Shown piece after piece: positions 44,636 to 53,779 of a DNA stretch of 64,000 nucleotides; position 1 is the first letter of the stretch, and each line of letters begins with the position of its first letter. Under the pieces are notes generated by a model. It was not told the DNA's origin. It worked only from the letters and a program-made list of their open reading frames with translations, and ran no database searches. This DNA is from an uncultured Negativicutes bacterium (lineage in GTDB: Bacteria; Bacillota; Negativicutes; Veillonellales; Megasphaeraceae), in contig CAADUJ010000017.1 of the NCBI GenBank assembly GCA_900752195.1, forward strand, positions 21,806-85,805. The letters are read 5' to 3'. The translations under genes and the position numbers were made by a program.

Positions 44636-46534
44636 ATGATTGGTCATATCTTAGATAATAGATATAAAATATTGGAGAAAGTCGGCAGCGGTGGTATGGC
44701 AAGCGTCTACAAAGCGCAGGATATATTGCTGGACCGTATTGTAGCGGTAAAAATTTTGCACAGCAAATATGCCAGTGACCACGATTTTGTCGTTCGCTTC
44801 CGTCAAGAAGCACAGGCGGCAGCAAAGCTTTCTCAACCTAACATCGTCAACATATACGATGTCGGCTATGATGAAAATGCCCATTACATCGTTATGGAGT
44901 ATGTCCGTGGCGAAACGTTAAAAGATTATATTGAAAAACACGGCCATTTGCCTATCAATACATCTATCCAGATATCCTTTGATATAGGAGAAGCTCTGGA
45001 ACACGCCCATGCGAATGGCATCGTCCATTGTGATATAAAACCCCATAATATCTTGGTGACAGAAACGGGACGTATTAAAGTGGCTGATTTTGGCATTGCC
45101 CGGGCTATTAATTCCAGTAGTTCCACAAAGGATGAAAAATCAGTTCTCGGTTCGGTCCATTATTTTTCGCCGGAACAAGCAAGCGGCGGTAAAATAGATG
45201 AACGGACAGATATTTATTCCTTAGGTGTCGTCATGTATGAAATGATGACGGGAGTCGTTCCGTTTGAAGGGGATACGGCTATTAGTGTGGCGCTGCAACA
45301 CGTCCAGAACGACATTCCCTTACCGACAAAATATAACCGTCGTATCCCACAGCTCGTTGAACGGGTTATACTAAAGGCGATGGCAAAAAATCCAGATGAT
45401 CGTTTTCAGACGATCAGCGAAATGATGTCAGAACTTCGCATGGCTCAGGGCTTCGTCAATACCAATAAAGGGGCTATGCCCATCATCAAAAATAATTTCA
45501 ATACGCAGAAACTGCAACCTATAAAAGAACAGGAAGAACCGGAAAAGCAGAATCTTTTCATGCGTCTTATCGATTCAATCAGCAACCATTCAAAGAAATC
45601 CATTATCATCGGTATGGTCCTCGTCTTTGTAGCAACTTTTGCGTGGGCTTTCTTCTCGTTTGGTAATTTTTGGAGTACAGAAGATATTGTCGTCCCTGAC
45701 GTAACGGGAAAACAAGTTGAAATTGCGAAGGCGACACTTGAGAATAAGAAGCTCGATGTATCCATCAAGGAAATAGAAAGCTCGGAAGTGCCAATTGGTG
45801 AAGTTATCAGCCAGACACCTTCCGGTGGAGCCGTCGTCAAAGCCCACCGTACGATTCACCTGACTGTCAGCAAAGGTGACAGTGGTTCAGAAGTGCTCAT
45901 GCCGAATCTTACAGGTCTTAGCCTGGATGATGCCGAAAAAATCCTAAAGGAAATCGGTCTTACTGTAGACAATATCACATATGCCGAAAGTGACACCTAT
46001 GATAATGGAAAAGTCATTGACCAGAGTCCGAAGTCGCCTGATAAGGTAGCCAAGGGCACAAAAGTCAATCTGACCGTTTGCAAAAAGAGTGAAACCAACA
46101 AGAAACCGCTGCCTGATACGACGGGAATGACGTTGGATGCCGCTGTAAAAGCGCTCCAAGGAGCAGGCTATTCTGTTGGCAATATTCAGAATCTCGATTC
46201 CGCCAAGGACCAGAGCCAGGCTAAGGTAACGGGACAAATTCAAAATGGCAACTCCATTGAGTTATCCGTAGAATATCCGGCATCGGCTGATCCCAATGCC
46301 AATAATCAGGAACAAGCCGGCACGACCCATTCTGGTGTCGTCAATATCAGTGTGCCTGCCGGCGCGTCAAGTCAGCACGTTCAGATTGTCGTGTCTGATG
46401 ATTATGGATCCCGTGTCGTCTACGACCGCAATCAGTCCGGTGGTGACAGTATCAGCAAAAACGTCAGCGGTACTGGTAAAACACGGGTCAAAGTATATAT
46501 CAACAATTCACTCGTACAGGATCAATATTTATAA
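44636..46534 (+). CDS. prkC: PASTA-domain Ser/Thr protein kinase
   Basis: 632 residues. The N-terminal Hanks kinase has VGSGGMASVYKA, AVKILHSKY, HCDIKPHNIL, DFGIARA and GSVHYFSPEQ. One membrane helix near residue 325 (SIIIGMVLVFVATFAWAFF) is followed by about three extracellular PASTA repeats (VPDVTGKQVEIAKATL, MPNLTGLSLDDAEKIL, LPDTTGMTLDAAVKAL) and a C-terminal beta domain. PASTA repeats sense peptidoglycan fragments or lipid II. It forms the usual phosphatase-kinase-rsgA group. Confidence 0.95.
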   Translation: MIGHILDNRYKILEKVGSGGMASVYKAQDILLDRIVAVKILHSKYASDHDFVVRFRQEAQAAAKLSQPNIVNIYDVGYDENAHYIVMEYVRGETLKDYIEKHGHLPINTSIQISFDIGEALEHAHANGIVHCDIKPHNILVTETGRIKVADFGIARAINSSSSTKDEKSVLGSVHYFSPEQASGGKIDERTDIYSLGVVMYEMMTGVVPFEGDTAISVALQHVQNDIPLPTKYNRRIPQLVERVILKAMAKNPDDRFQTISEMMSELRMAQGFVNTNKGAMPIIKNNFNTQKLQPIKEQEEPEKQNLFMRLIDSISNHSKKSIIIGMVLVFVATFAWAFFSFGNFWSTEDIVVPDVTGKQVEIAKATLENKKLDVSIKEIESSEVPIGEVISQTPSGGAVVKAHRTIHLTVSKGDSGSEVLMPNLTGLSLDDAEKILKEIGLTVDNITYAESDTYDNGKVIDQSPKSPDKVAKGTKVNLTVCKKSETNKKPLPDTTGMTLDAAVKALQGAGYSVGNIQNLDSAKDQSQAKVTGQIQNGNSIELSVEYPASADPNANNQEQAGTTHSGVVNISVPAGASSQHVQIVVSDDYGSRVVYDRNQSGGDSISKNVSGTGKTRVKVYINNSLVQDQYL

Positions 46535-46561
46535 AGTCGTACCATTTGGTACTGGGGGAGT

Positions 46562-47422
46562 ATGACTACAGGAAAGGTCATTAAGAACTACAATGGATAT
46601 TATTATGTCGATGTAGGTGTAAAAGAACTCATTGAATGTCGGCGACGGGGCAAGATAAAGACAAAAATACTCGTCGGCGATGAATTGGAAATCACCTTGC
46701 TTGGTCAGGATAAGGGCATTATCGAAAAGGCATTGCCGCGACGCAATTCTCTTATTCGGCCAGCTGTGGCGAATATCGATCAGATGTTTATCATCATGGC
46801 CGCAGAATCGCCGGATCCCAATCGCTTCCTCGTCGATAAGATGCTTATGACCTGTGAATATGGTGATATACACCCTAAGCTCGTCTTCAATAAATGTGAT
46901 TTAAATATGACCCGTGCGGAAGAGTATTGTTCCTTCTATGAAACGTGCGGTTACGATGTTTTTCTCGTATCAGCCCGGACAGGGGATGGCGTCGATGCGC
47001 TGCAACAACTGCTTGCAGCAAAGACAACGGCTTTTGCCGGTCCATCAGGCGTCGGTAAATCGAGTCTCCTCGGTAAAATCCTCGGCCGTGATGATTTATC
47101 TGTCGGTAAAGTAAGTGACAAAATACGACGTGGCCGACATACGACACGTCATTCTGAAATCATGCGACTGACAGAGGATACGTACGTCATCGATACGCCA
47201 GGCTTCAGTGCCCTCGAATTTGAACGGCTTGAAGCGACAAAACTCGGTGATCTATTCCCAGAAATGGCGCCCTTTATAGGACGGTGCAAGTTCTCATCGT
47301 GCCTGCATCAGAGTGAACCCGACTGTGCCGTGAAAGATGCTGTTGCTGCTGGAAAAATCCAACAGGAGCGTTATGAAACATATAGTAAAATACTTGAAAC
47401 TATCTTAGAAAGGAAACGATAA
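46562..47422 (+). CDS. rsgA: Ribosome-maturation GTPase
   Basis: 286 residues. N-terminal OB fold, then a circularly permuted GTPase: FNKCDLN (G4), GPSGVGKSSLLGK (G1), DTPGFSALE (G3). The C-terminal zinc site is CKFSSCLHQSEPDC. It checks late 30S assembly. It lies 27 bases after prkC and two bases before rpe. Confidence 0.95.
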   Translation: MTTGKVIKNYNGYYYVDVGVKELIECRRRGKIKTKILVGDELEITLLGQDKGIIEKALPRRNSLIRPAVANIDQMFIIMAAESPDPNRFLVDKMLMTCEYGDIHPKLVFNKCDLNMTRAEEYCSFYETCGYDVFLVSARTGDGVDALQQLLAAKTTAFAGPSGVGKSSLLGKILGRDDLSVGKVSDKIRRGRHTTRHSEIMRLTEDTYVIDTPGFSALEFERLEATKLGDLFPEMAPFIGRCKFSSCLHQSEPDCAVKDAVAAGKIQQERYETYSKILETILERKR

Positions 47423-47424
47423 GT

Positions 47425-48069
47425 ATGGCGAAAATTTGTCCTTCTATTTTATCCGCTGATTTTGCTCGTCTTGCTGACGAAGTCAAGGAAGTCGAAACAG
47501 GAGGTGCCGATTATATCCACCTCGATTTGATGGATGGCCACTTTGTTCCGAACCTGACCTTTGGCGTACCTGTTGTAAAAGCATTGCGAAAATATACAAA
47601 AGTGCCTTTCGATGCCCATCTGATGGTAGAACATCCGGATATTTACATTGAAGACCTGGCAAAAGCTGGTGTGGAATACGTTACAGTCCATCAGGAAGCT
47701 TGTATTCATCTTGACCGGGTAATCCAACAAATTCATGAAGCCGGCATGAAAGCAGGTGTCGCCCTCAACCCGGCCACTCCAGTGGATACGCTCCGCTGCG
47801 TGGCTTCTCAGCTCGATATGATTCTCGTCATGAGCGTCAATCCTGGCTTTGGTGGCCAGAAGTTCATTCCCTATACCATTGAAAAAATCAAGGAAGCGAA
47901 TGAACTCCTGAAAGAAGTGGGCAATACGAACGCTGTCATCGAAGTCGATGGCGGGGTCAATGCAAAAACTGCAGCAGCTGTCAAAGCTGCTGGTGCAGAG
48001 TTTCTCGTTGCTGGCAGCGCTGTCTTTGGCGCTGACGACCGGGCACAAGCCATAGAAGCACTGCGATAG
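47425..48069 (+). CDS. rpe: Ribulose-phosphate 3-epimerase
   Basis: 214 residues of a TIM barrel: PSILSADFARLADEV, HLDLMDGHFVPNLTFG, FDAHLMVEHP, VMSVNPGFGGQKF and EVDGGVN. Metal ligands (His, Asp, His, Asp) are in place. It interconverts ribulose- and xylulose-5-phosphate; ribulose-5-phosphate also feeds the downstream riboflavin pathway. Confidence 0.95.
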   Translation: MAKICPSILSADFARLADEVKEVETGGADYIHLDLMDGHFVPNLTFGVPVVKALRKYTKVPFDAHLMVEHPDIYIEDLAKAGVEYVTVHQEACIHLDRVIQQIHEAGMKAGVALNPATPVDTLRCVASQLDMILVMSVNPGFGGQKFIPYTIEKIKEANELLKEVGNTNAVIEVDGGVNAKTAAAVKAAGAEFLVAGSAVFGADDRAQAIEALR

Positions 48070-48087
48070 AGAAAGGAAGGAATCCTT

Positions 48088-49221
48088 TTGGAACCGATAG
48101 AGTATATGAAAGAAGCCCTGGCACTGGCAAAGTTAGGATTGGGCTATACAGCTTCTAATCCAGCTGTCGGCTGCGTCATCGTCAAAGATGGCGAAATCGT
48201 CGGCCGGGGATATCATCACAAGGCTGGCACGCCACACGCAGAAGTTTGGGCCTTACGCGAAGCTGGCGATAAGGCTGAAGGCGCTACTGTATATGTGACG
48301 CTTGAACCGTGTGCTCATTATGGCAGGACACCGCCTTGTGCGCGAACGCTAGTGGAACGTAAAGTAGGTAAAGTGGTGGTAGCCATGCTCGACCCGAATC
48401 CCCTTGTAGCAGGAAAAGGCGCTGCTATTTTACGGCAGGCTGGCATTCCTGTTGAAATTGGGTTGTTGTCACAAGAAGCCGTACAACTCAATGAAGTTTT
48501 CATCAAGAATATGATGGTCGAAAAGCCATTTATTGCGTTGAAAATTGCAGAAAGTCTTGATGGTAAAATTGCGTCACGTACAGGCCATTCAAAATGGATT
48601 ACGAATGACTGGGCCAGGGAACAAGGTCATTATCTGCGGTCTATTTATGATGGCATCCTCGTTGGCATCAATACGATCTTGGCCGATAATCCCATATTGA
48701 CCTGCCGCATTGAACGCAAAGGTCATGAAGCACCGCATCAGCCGACGCGTATCGTTCTCGATACGAAGGGGCGGATTCCGGAAACGGCTCTTGTCGTGAC
48801 AGATAAAACGGCGCCGACTATCTTGGTGACGACGTTGCTTTGCGAAAAAGAAAAGATGAAACGCCTCAAAAAATCTGGCGTCCACATCCTCATTGCACCC
48901 ATGGTCGATGGACACATTGATGTAAAAGCGGCGTTATCACTTTTATGGGATGAAGGAATCCGCAGCATCCTCGTTGAAGGCGGCGGTACCGTTCATGGAA
49001 GCTTCATGGATTTGAAACTTTTCGACAAGATTTATGCCTTTATTGGCAATAAAATACTTGGTTCTGCCGAATCTTTAAGTGCTGTCGGTGGCAAAGGCGT
49101 AGATACATTAGATGAATGTACAAGTCTTACCTTCCAATCAGCTCAATTACATGAAGGTAACATTCTTGTGACAGCATATAATGATGAAAGGGAAGGTGCA
49201 TATGTTCACTGGCATCATTGA
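48088..49221 (+). CDS. ribD: Bifunctional riboflavin deaminase/reductase
   Basis: 377 residues. The N-terminal deaminase has zinc ligands in HAEVWALREAG and EPCAHYGRTPPC. The C-terminal reductase contains LKIAESLDGKIAS and LVEGGGTVHGSF. It carries out two steps after GTP opening. A TTG start 18 bases after rpe follows AAAGGAAGGA. It overlaps ribE by 20 bases. I see no FMN riboswitch, as the gene is internal to the operon. Confidence 0.94.
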   Translation: MEPIEYMKEALALAKLGLGYTASNPAVGCVIVKDGEIVGRGYHHKAGTPHAEVWALREAGDKAEGATVYVTLEPCAHYGRTPPCARTLVERKVGKVVVAMLDPNPLVAGKGAAILRQAGIPVEIGLLSQEAVQLNEVFIKNMMVEKPFIALKIAESLDGKIASRTGHSKWITNDWAREQGHYLRSIYDGILVGINTILADNPILTCRIERKGHEAPHQPTRIVLDTKGRIPETALVVTDKTAPTILVTTLLCEKEKMKRLKKSGVHILIAPMVDGHIDVKAALSLLWDEGIRSILVEGGGTVHGSFMDLKLFDKIYAFIGNKILGSAESLSAVGGKGVDTLDECTSLTFQSAQLHEGNILVTAYNDEREGAYVHWHH

Positions 49222-49846
49222 AGAATTGGGAACAGTCGGCGCCATGGACAGACGTTCTGACTCCATCCGCCTCACGATTGAAGCAAAAAAAGTATTAGAA
49301 GGGACACAGCTTGGCGACAGCATTGCCGTCAATGGTATATGTCTTACCGTTACCAGTCTTGGTCCTTCTTACTTTACGGCCGATGTCATGCATGAAACCA
49401 TGCGCCGGACCGGACTTGCCGATGTTCGTAACGGTTCCCAGGTAAACTTGGAACGGGCTCTGCAAGTCGGCTCGCGTTTAGGTGGTCATATTGTCAGTGG
49501 CCACATCGACGGTGTCGGTCGTATCATAAGCATTACCACTGACGGCATAGCAAAAGTGATTCGTATCGGTATTCCTGATACTATGGCCCCTTTTATTGTA
49601 GAAAAAGGATCCATTGCCATCGATGGTATCAGTCTGACCGTCGCAGCTGTAACGCCTGATTCCTTTACGGTTTCGATTATTCCCCACACGATGGCGAATA
49701 CAACGTTGCTGACAAAACGAGAAGGCTCCATTGTCAATCTGGAAACAGATATGATTGGAAAATATGTCCATAATTTTACTGTCGATTACACCCAGCGCGG
49801 TAAAGGTAAACTTACACTGGAAAAATTGATAGAAAATGGATTTTAA
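49202..49846 (+). CDS. ribE: Riboflavin synthase (alpha subunit)
   Basis: 214 residues made of two lumazine-binding halves: MFTGIIEELG, GICLTVTSLG and MHETMRRTGL in the first; GRLGG-like SRLGGHIVSGHIDGVG at the junction; ISLTVAAVTPDSF and IPHTMANTTL in the second. It dismutates two 6,7-dimethyl-8-ribityllumazines to riboflavin. The start follows GGGAAGG. Confidence 0.95.
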   Translation: MFTGIIEELGTVGAMDRRSDSIRLTIEAKKVLEGTQLGDSIAVNGICLTVTSLGPSYFTADVMHETMRRTGLADVRNGSQVNLERALQVGSRLGGHIVSGHIDGVGRIISITTDGIAKVIRIGIPDTMAPFIVEKGSIAIDGISLTVAAVTPDSFTVSIIPHTMANTTLLTKREGSIVNLETDMIGKYVHNFTVDYTQRGKGKLTLEKLIENGF

Positions 49847-49870
49847 ACAAAGAACAGGAGAGTGTTAACA

Positions 49871-50335
49871 ATGGTTCAAATTAAAGAAGGTAAACTTATA
49901 GGTTCCGGCATAAAGGTCGGTATTGTCGTTGCTCGTTTCAACGAATTTATCTGCAGTCGTCTCCTCGGCGGCGCAGAAGATGCCCTCAAACGTCATGGTG
50001 TAGCAGATGAAGACGTAACGGTCGCTTGGGTTCCAGGTTCCTTTGAAATTCCTTTGATTGCACAGAAAATGGCTGCATCAGGTAAATATGATGCAGTAAT
50101 CTGCTTAGGTGCAGTCATCCGTGGTGCTACGAGCCATTATGATCTCGTATGCAATGAAGCTGCTAAGGGCGTTGCTCAGGCAAGCCTCAAGACAGGCGTT
50201 CCCGTTATGTTCGGTATCATTACGACAGAAAATATCGAACAAGCCATCGAACGTGCCGGCACCAAAGCTGGCAATAAAGGTTTTGACGTGGCTACAGGCG
50301 CCATCGAAATGGTCAACCTCATCAAACAGTTGTAA
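49871..50335 (+). CDS. ribH: Lumazine synthase
   Basis: 154 residues: VGIVVARFNEFI, WVPGSFEIPLIAQKM, CLGAVIRGATSHYDLV and VMFGIITTENIEQA, the signature of the icosahedral lumazine synthase. It directly follows ribE; in most Firmicute operons ribBA stands between them, and it is missing here. Confidence 0.96.
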   Translation: MVQIKEGKLIGSGIKVGIVVARFNEFICSRLLGGAEDALKRHGVADEDVTVAWVPGSFEIPLIAQKMAASGKYDAVICLGAVIRGATSHYDLVCNEAAKGVAQASLKTGVPVMFGIITTENIEQAIERAGTKAGNKGFDVATGAIEMVNLIKQL

Positions 50336-50343
50336 TATCATGA

Positions 50344-50373
50344 GGGCACGGCGCTTTGCCGTGCCTTTTTTTT
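50344..50373 (+). terminator. Terminator after ribH
   Basis: GGGCACGGC-GCTTT-GCCGTGCC followed by T8. Confidence 0.92.
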
Positions 50374-50385
50374 GGAGGAATGGCT

Positions 50386-50730
50386 ATGCTATTTATGTTA
50401 TTCATTGGAATCATTTCCTTTCTCGTAGCCGTAATAGCCGTACAAAATTCCATGGCTGTAACGTTATCGTTCTTCACTTTGACTTTTGACTCCAATCTCA
50501 TTGTCGTCATTATCGTGTCTCTCCTGGCGGGTATGCTTATTGCTGCATGCTGGGGATTGAAACTGAAGACGCAAGGTGCATGGCGTCAGAAAAAGTTAAA
50601 AGATCAGTTAAAACGGCTGGAAGAAGAGAATAAGACCTTGAAGGGAACCATTATGGCTTTGAAACATGAGCAGAAAACAAAAGTGCCGCCATGTAAGCCA
50701 TCAGACGTTTCTGAAAAGGAAGCACAATAA
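50386..50730 (+). CDS. LapA-type (DUF1049) membrane protein
   Basis: 114 residues. Two membrane helices (residues 1-22 and about 38-58) with FLVAVIAVQNSMAVTLSFF and SLLAGMLIAACWGLKLK, then a long basic coiled coil (KLKDQLKRLEEENKTLKG), as in LapA/DUF1049 proteins linked to LPS assembly in diderms. The start after GGAGG is chosen over an ATG two codons earlier that would sit on the ribosome site. Confidence 0.8.
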   Translation: MLFMLFIGIISFLVAVIAVQNSMAVTLSFFTLTFDSNLIVVIIVSLLAGMLIAACWGLKLKTQGAWRQKKLKDQLKRLEEENKTLKGTIMALKHEQKTKVPPCKPSDVSEKEAQ

Positions 50731-51088
50731 AAAGTATATATCATTTGTTACGGACGTCCAGTTCCATGACTCTTGTTATGATATGAGATGACAAGGGGAG
50801 GGAGCTGGATTTTTCGTGTATAAAAAATCTTTTTCCTATACGATAGAATAATTAATTGCTGTTTCAATAATAAAATGAAAAATTTCACAAAGTACTATTG
50901 AAATTCAATTTTAATATAGTGTAATATAGATAAGAAGAATTCCGATTTCAAAAAGAAGATTATAAAGTATACAATTATTATTATTTAATGAATTTAAATG
51001 CAGTGTTAATCGATTTACTTTATATCTTTCTTATTTGATATAAGATAGGAGAAATTACGTTAATTTTTTCACAAAGGAGGGACTTTTT
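50731..51088 (+). other. AT-rich gap before the CoA-metabolism operon
   Basis: No gene is seen. The last 30 bases hold a strong ribosome site (AAAGGAGG); a TATAAG box about 45 bases earlier may be the promoter -10. Confidence 0.4.
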
Positions 51089-51883
51089 ATGGAACTGCAG
51101 AAGCTACAGTACGAAGTACAAGATCATGTTGCTATTATTACAATGGATTATCCTAAGAATTTAAATGCAATCGACGAGCTTATGGCAGACGAACTGACTG
51201 GTGCATTTGCTCAGGCTGAACAGGATCCGGAAGTACATGTTATCGTATTGCGAAGTGCCGGTCGGGCTTTTTCTGCTGGCGGTGATATTGGTTATTTCTA
51301 CAAACTCATTCAGGATGGCGGAGAAATTAACATGGATGGCCTGATTGGTAAAGTAGGAAAACTGACAAACGCTATGAAAGGCGGCTCAAAGATGATCATT
51401 GCTGAAGTAAATGGAGCGGCTGCAGGCGCAGGTTTCCCGTTGGCACTGTCAGCAGACTTTGTCATTGCATCTGAATCGACAAAATTCATCATGGCTTTCG
51501 TCAATATTGCCCTCGTTCCTGATACAGGTGGGGCATATCTCCTGACAAAAGAAATCGGCGAAAAGAAAGCAATGGAATTTTGTGCAACAGGCCGCCCCGT
51601 AACAGCAGCAGAAGCAAAAGACTTGGGCATTGTCTACAAGGTTGTCAGCGATGAAGAACTCCATGACACGGTTATGAAATTTGCCGGTAAACTTTCCCGT
51701 GGTCCTCTCGTTTCGTATAAGAATATTAAGAAACAGATTTATGCCTCGGCCTTCTCGGAATACGAACGGTATCTTACGGAAGTTGAAAATCCGTTACAGC
51801 ACGAATGCTCTAATACGGCAGATTTCATCGAAGGATGCAGTTCCTTCATGGAAAAACGCAAAGCTCAGTTCCAGGGAAAATAA
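51089..51883 (+). CDS. Enoyl-CoA hydratase/isomerase family protein
   Basis: 264 residues of the crotonase fold: VAIITMDYPKNLNAID, the CoA oxyanion-hole segment AGRAFSAGGDIGYF, and VNGAAAGAGFPLALSADFV. The catalytic Glu positions of classical hydratase are not both evident (VNIALVPDTGG), so isomerase or another crotonase reaction is possible. It heads an operon with CoA-transferase subunits, consistent with fermentative acyl-CoA metabolism. Confidence 0.82.
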   Translation: MELQKLQYEVQDHVAIITMDYPKNLNAIDELMADELTGAFAQAEQDPEVHVIVLRSAGRAFSAGGDIGYFYKLIQDGGEINMDGLIGKVGKLTNAMKGGSKMIIAEVNGAAAGAGFPLALSADFVIASESTKFIMAFVNIALVPDTGGAYLLTKEIGEKKAMEFCATGRPVTAAEAKDLGIVYKVVSDEELHDTVMKFAGKLSRGPLVSYKNIKKQIYASAFSEYERYLTEVENPLQHECSNTADFIEGCSSFMEKRKAQFQGK

Positions 51884-51918
51884 TGGGTGTATCGCTCTAT
51901 TGAAAGGGGGCCATCATT

Positions 51919-52659
51919 TTGAAACAAAAGGTAGCAACGTTAGAACAAATCCTTGACCTCATTCATGACGGACAAACTATCATGTTTGGTGATCTTCACG
52001 GTGAATATGCCGCTGAAGAAATCATTACAGGAATGATCGAAAAAGGCGTAACGAATATTACAGCTGTCGGTGTATCGGCAGGACAGCCAGATATGGGCGT
52101 AGGTCGACTTATCACGAATCATCAGGTATCGAAAATACTCACGAGCCATATTGGTTTGAATCCCGTTGCCAAGGATCAAATGTTTGCAGGTGAACTGGAA
52201 GTAGAATTTATCCCTCAGGGCACCTATGCAGAACGGATTCGTGCTGCTGGATATGGTCTCGGTGGCGTCCTTACACCAACTGGCGTCGGCACAGAAGTAG
52301 CGGAAGGTAAACAGGTCCTAACGCTTAATGGCAGACAATATATCTTAGAAATGCCTATTCATGCCGATATAGCTTTGTTAAAAGCCAATGCTGGCGATAA
52401 GGCAGGCAATCTGGCATATCGTATGACGGCGCAAGCTTGCCAGGATTACATGGCCATGGCAGCAGACATCGTCATTGCTGAAGTAGAAGAACTGTATGAA
52501 CCAGGTGAACTTGATATACGAGATATCAAGGTTCCTGCACCAATCGTAGACTATATTTACGTTAAGAAGGGCGAAAAACACGCACTGTATCCGAGCTGGA
52601 AACGGCAGATTGAAAAGGCAAAAGCCAAGGCTAAAGCAAAAGCGGAAGGAGGCCGATAA
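51919..52659 (+). CDS. CoA-transferase subunit A
   Basis: 246 residues: MFGDLHGEYAAEEIITGMIE, DMGVGRLI, GELEVEFIPQGTYAERIRAAG and LTPTGVGT, the alpha-subunit pattern of class I CoA-transferases. It lacks the catalytic Glu, which lies in subunit B. Ends in a Lys/Ala-rich tail (KAKAKAKAKAEGGR). A TTG start follows AAAGGGGG at eight bases. Substrate is not determined; 3-oxoacid or short-chain acid use is plausible. Confidence 0.88.
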   Translation: MKQKVATLEQILDLIHDGQTIMFGDLHGEYAAEEIITGMIEKGVTNITAVGVSAGQPDMGVGRLITNHQVSKILTSHIGLNPVAKDQMFAGELEVEFIPQGTYAERIRAAGYGLGGVLTPTGVGTEVAEGKQVLTLNGRQYILEMPIHADIALLKANAGDKAGNLAYRMTAQACQDYMAMAADIVIAEVEELYEPGELDIRDIKVPAPIVDYIYVKKGEKHALYPSWKRQIEKAKAKAKAKAEGGR

Positions 52660-52661
52660 TT

Positions 52662-53321
52662 ATGGCATATACGGGACGTCAGCTCATCGCATCGCGTTGC
52701 GCAAAATTCTTTAAAGACGGCGATTTTGTCAACTTAGGTATTGGCATTCCGCTCATGTGTGTAAACTACCTGCCTAAAGGCGTCGACCTCTGGGTAGAAG
52801 CTGAAATCGGAATTGTCGGCTGTGGCAGTACGCCCAGCTGGGAAGACGCTGATATGGATCTCGTCGATGCTGGCGGCCAGCCGACATCTCTGGTGCCTGG
52901 CGGCGTCGTCGTGGACCATGCCAAATCATTTGGTTTCATTCGTGGCGGCCATATTGATGCTACTGTACTGGGATCTCTTCAAGTAGACCAAGAAGGCAAT
53001 ATTGCAAACTGGAAAATTCCTGGAAAACTTGCGCCCGGCATGGGTGGCGCCATGGACCTTTGTTCTGGCGGCGTAAAAAAAATCATCGTTGCCATGGAAC
53101 ACTGTGATAAAAGCGGTAATTCAAAAATCTTGAAAAAATGCACATTGCCCTTAACGGGTACTCGTTGTGCAACGGATATCGTTACGGAACGCTGCTATTT
53201 CCAGATTACGCCAGACGGACTGGTATTGAAGGAAGTAGCTCCAGGATTCACCGTAGATGACATCCGGGCATGCACAGAAGCAGATTTTACAGTAGCAGAT
53301 GTGTTAGGTGTAATGGAATAA
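52662..53321 (+). CDS. CoA-transferase subunit B
   Basis: 219 residues: KDGDFVNLGIGIPLMCVNYL, then the catalytic Glu region LWVEAEIGIVGCGSTPS (usually SENG), DLVDAGGQPTSLVPGG and GHIDATVLGSLQVD. It pairs with subunit A, two bases upstream, and exchanges CoA between carboxylic acids via a glutamyl-CoA ester. Confidence 0.9.
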   Translation: MAYTGRQLIASRCAKFFKDGDFVNLGIGIPLMCVNYLPKGVDLWVEAEIGIVGCGSTPSWEDADMDLVDAGGQPTSLVPGGVVVDHAKSFGFIRGGHIDATVLGSLQVDQEGNIANWKIPGKLAPGMGGAMDLCSGGVKKIIVAMEHCDKSGNSKILKKCTLPLTGTRCATDIVTERCYFQITPDGLVLKEVAPGFTVDDIRACTEADFTVADVLGVME

Positions 53322-53367
53322 TCACATACAGAAGAGCGTGACCAGACATTCACTCGCACTACTGCAT

Positions 53368-53411
53368 AAGACTGTCACAAGAGGACTGTTCCTTTTGTGA
53401 CAGTCTTTTTT
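53368..53411 (+). terminator. Terminator of the CoA-transferase operon
   Basis: AAGACTGTCACAA pairs with TTGTGACAGTCTT, followed by T6. Confidence 0.92.
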
Positions 53412-53565
53412 ATGTCTTATACGAGTATGGTTCTGACGATATAGTCATAGATATTATTTTTTATAGTTCGAAAACGTATCGAAGGTAAAACTAGTAATTT
53501 TATATCACAATGAAATAAAAATGGGTAATAAATAATATAATTAATAAAAATAATATAGATATATA

Positions 53566-53594
53566 TTGATTTTATAGTTAAAATAACTTATACT
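53566..53594 (+). promoter_or_regulatory. Promoter of the autotransporter adhesin
   Basis: TTGATT, 17-base spacer, TATACT, in a very AT-rich stretch of about 350 bases that holds no gene. The leader to the start codon is about 180 nt. Confidence 0.55.
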
Positions 53595-53779
53595 AAACAT
53601 AACGATAATCACATGTTTTAGATGTAAAAAATATTATTTATGAAATAATGTTAAAACAGTGATTAGTAAATGTTCATAATATATAAGGGTATTACTATTA
53701 CGGGAATATATCATGTGTAGAAATCTCTGAATAATGAGTGATATACATGACCTGTAGTTGCCTGAGAGGAGCTGTCTTT

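Noticed and set aside
48070..48087. FMN riboswitch before ribD
   Set aside because: Only 18 bases separate rpe and ribD, too short for the aptamer.
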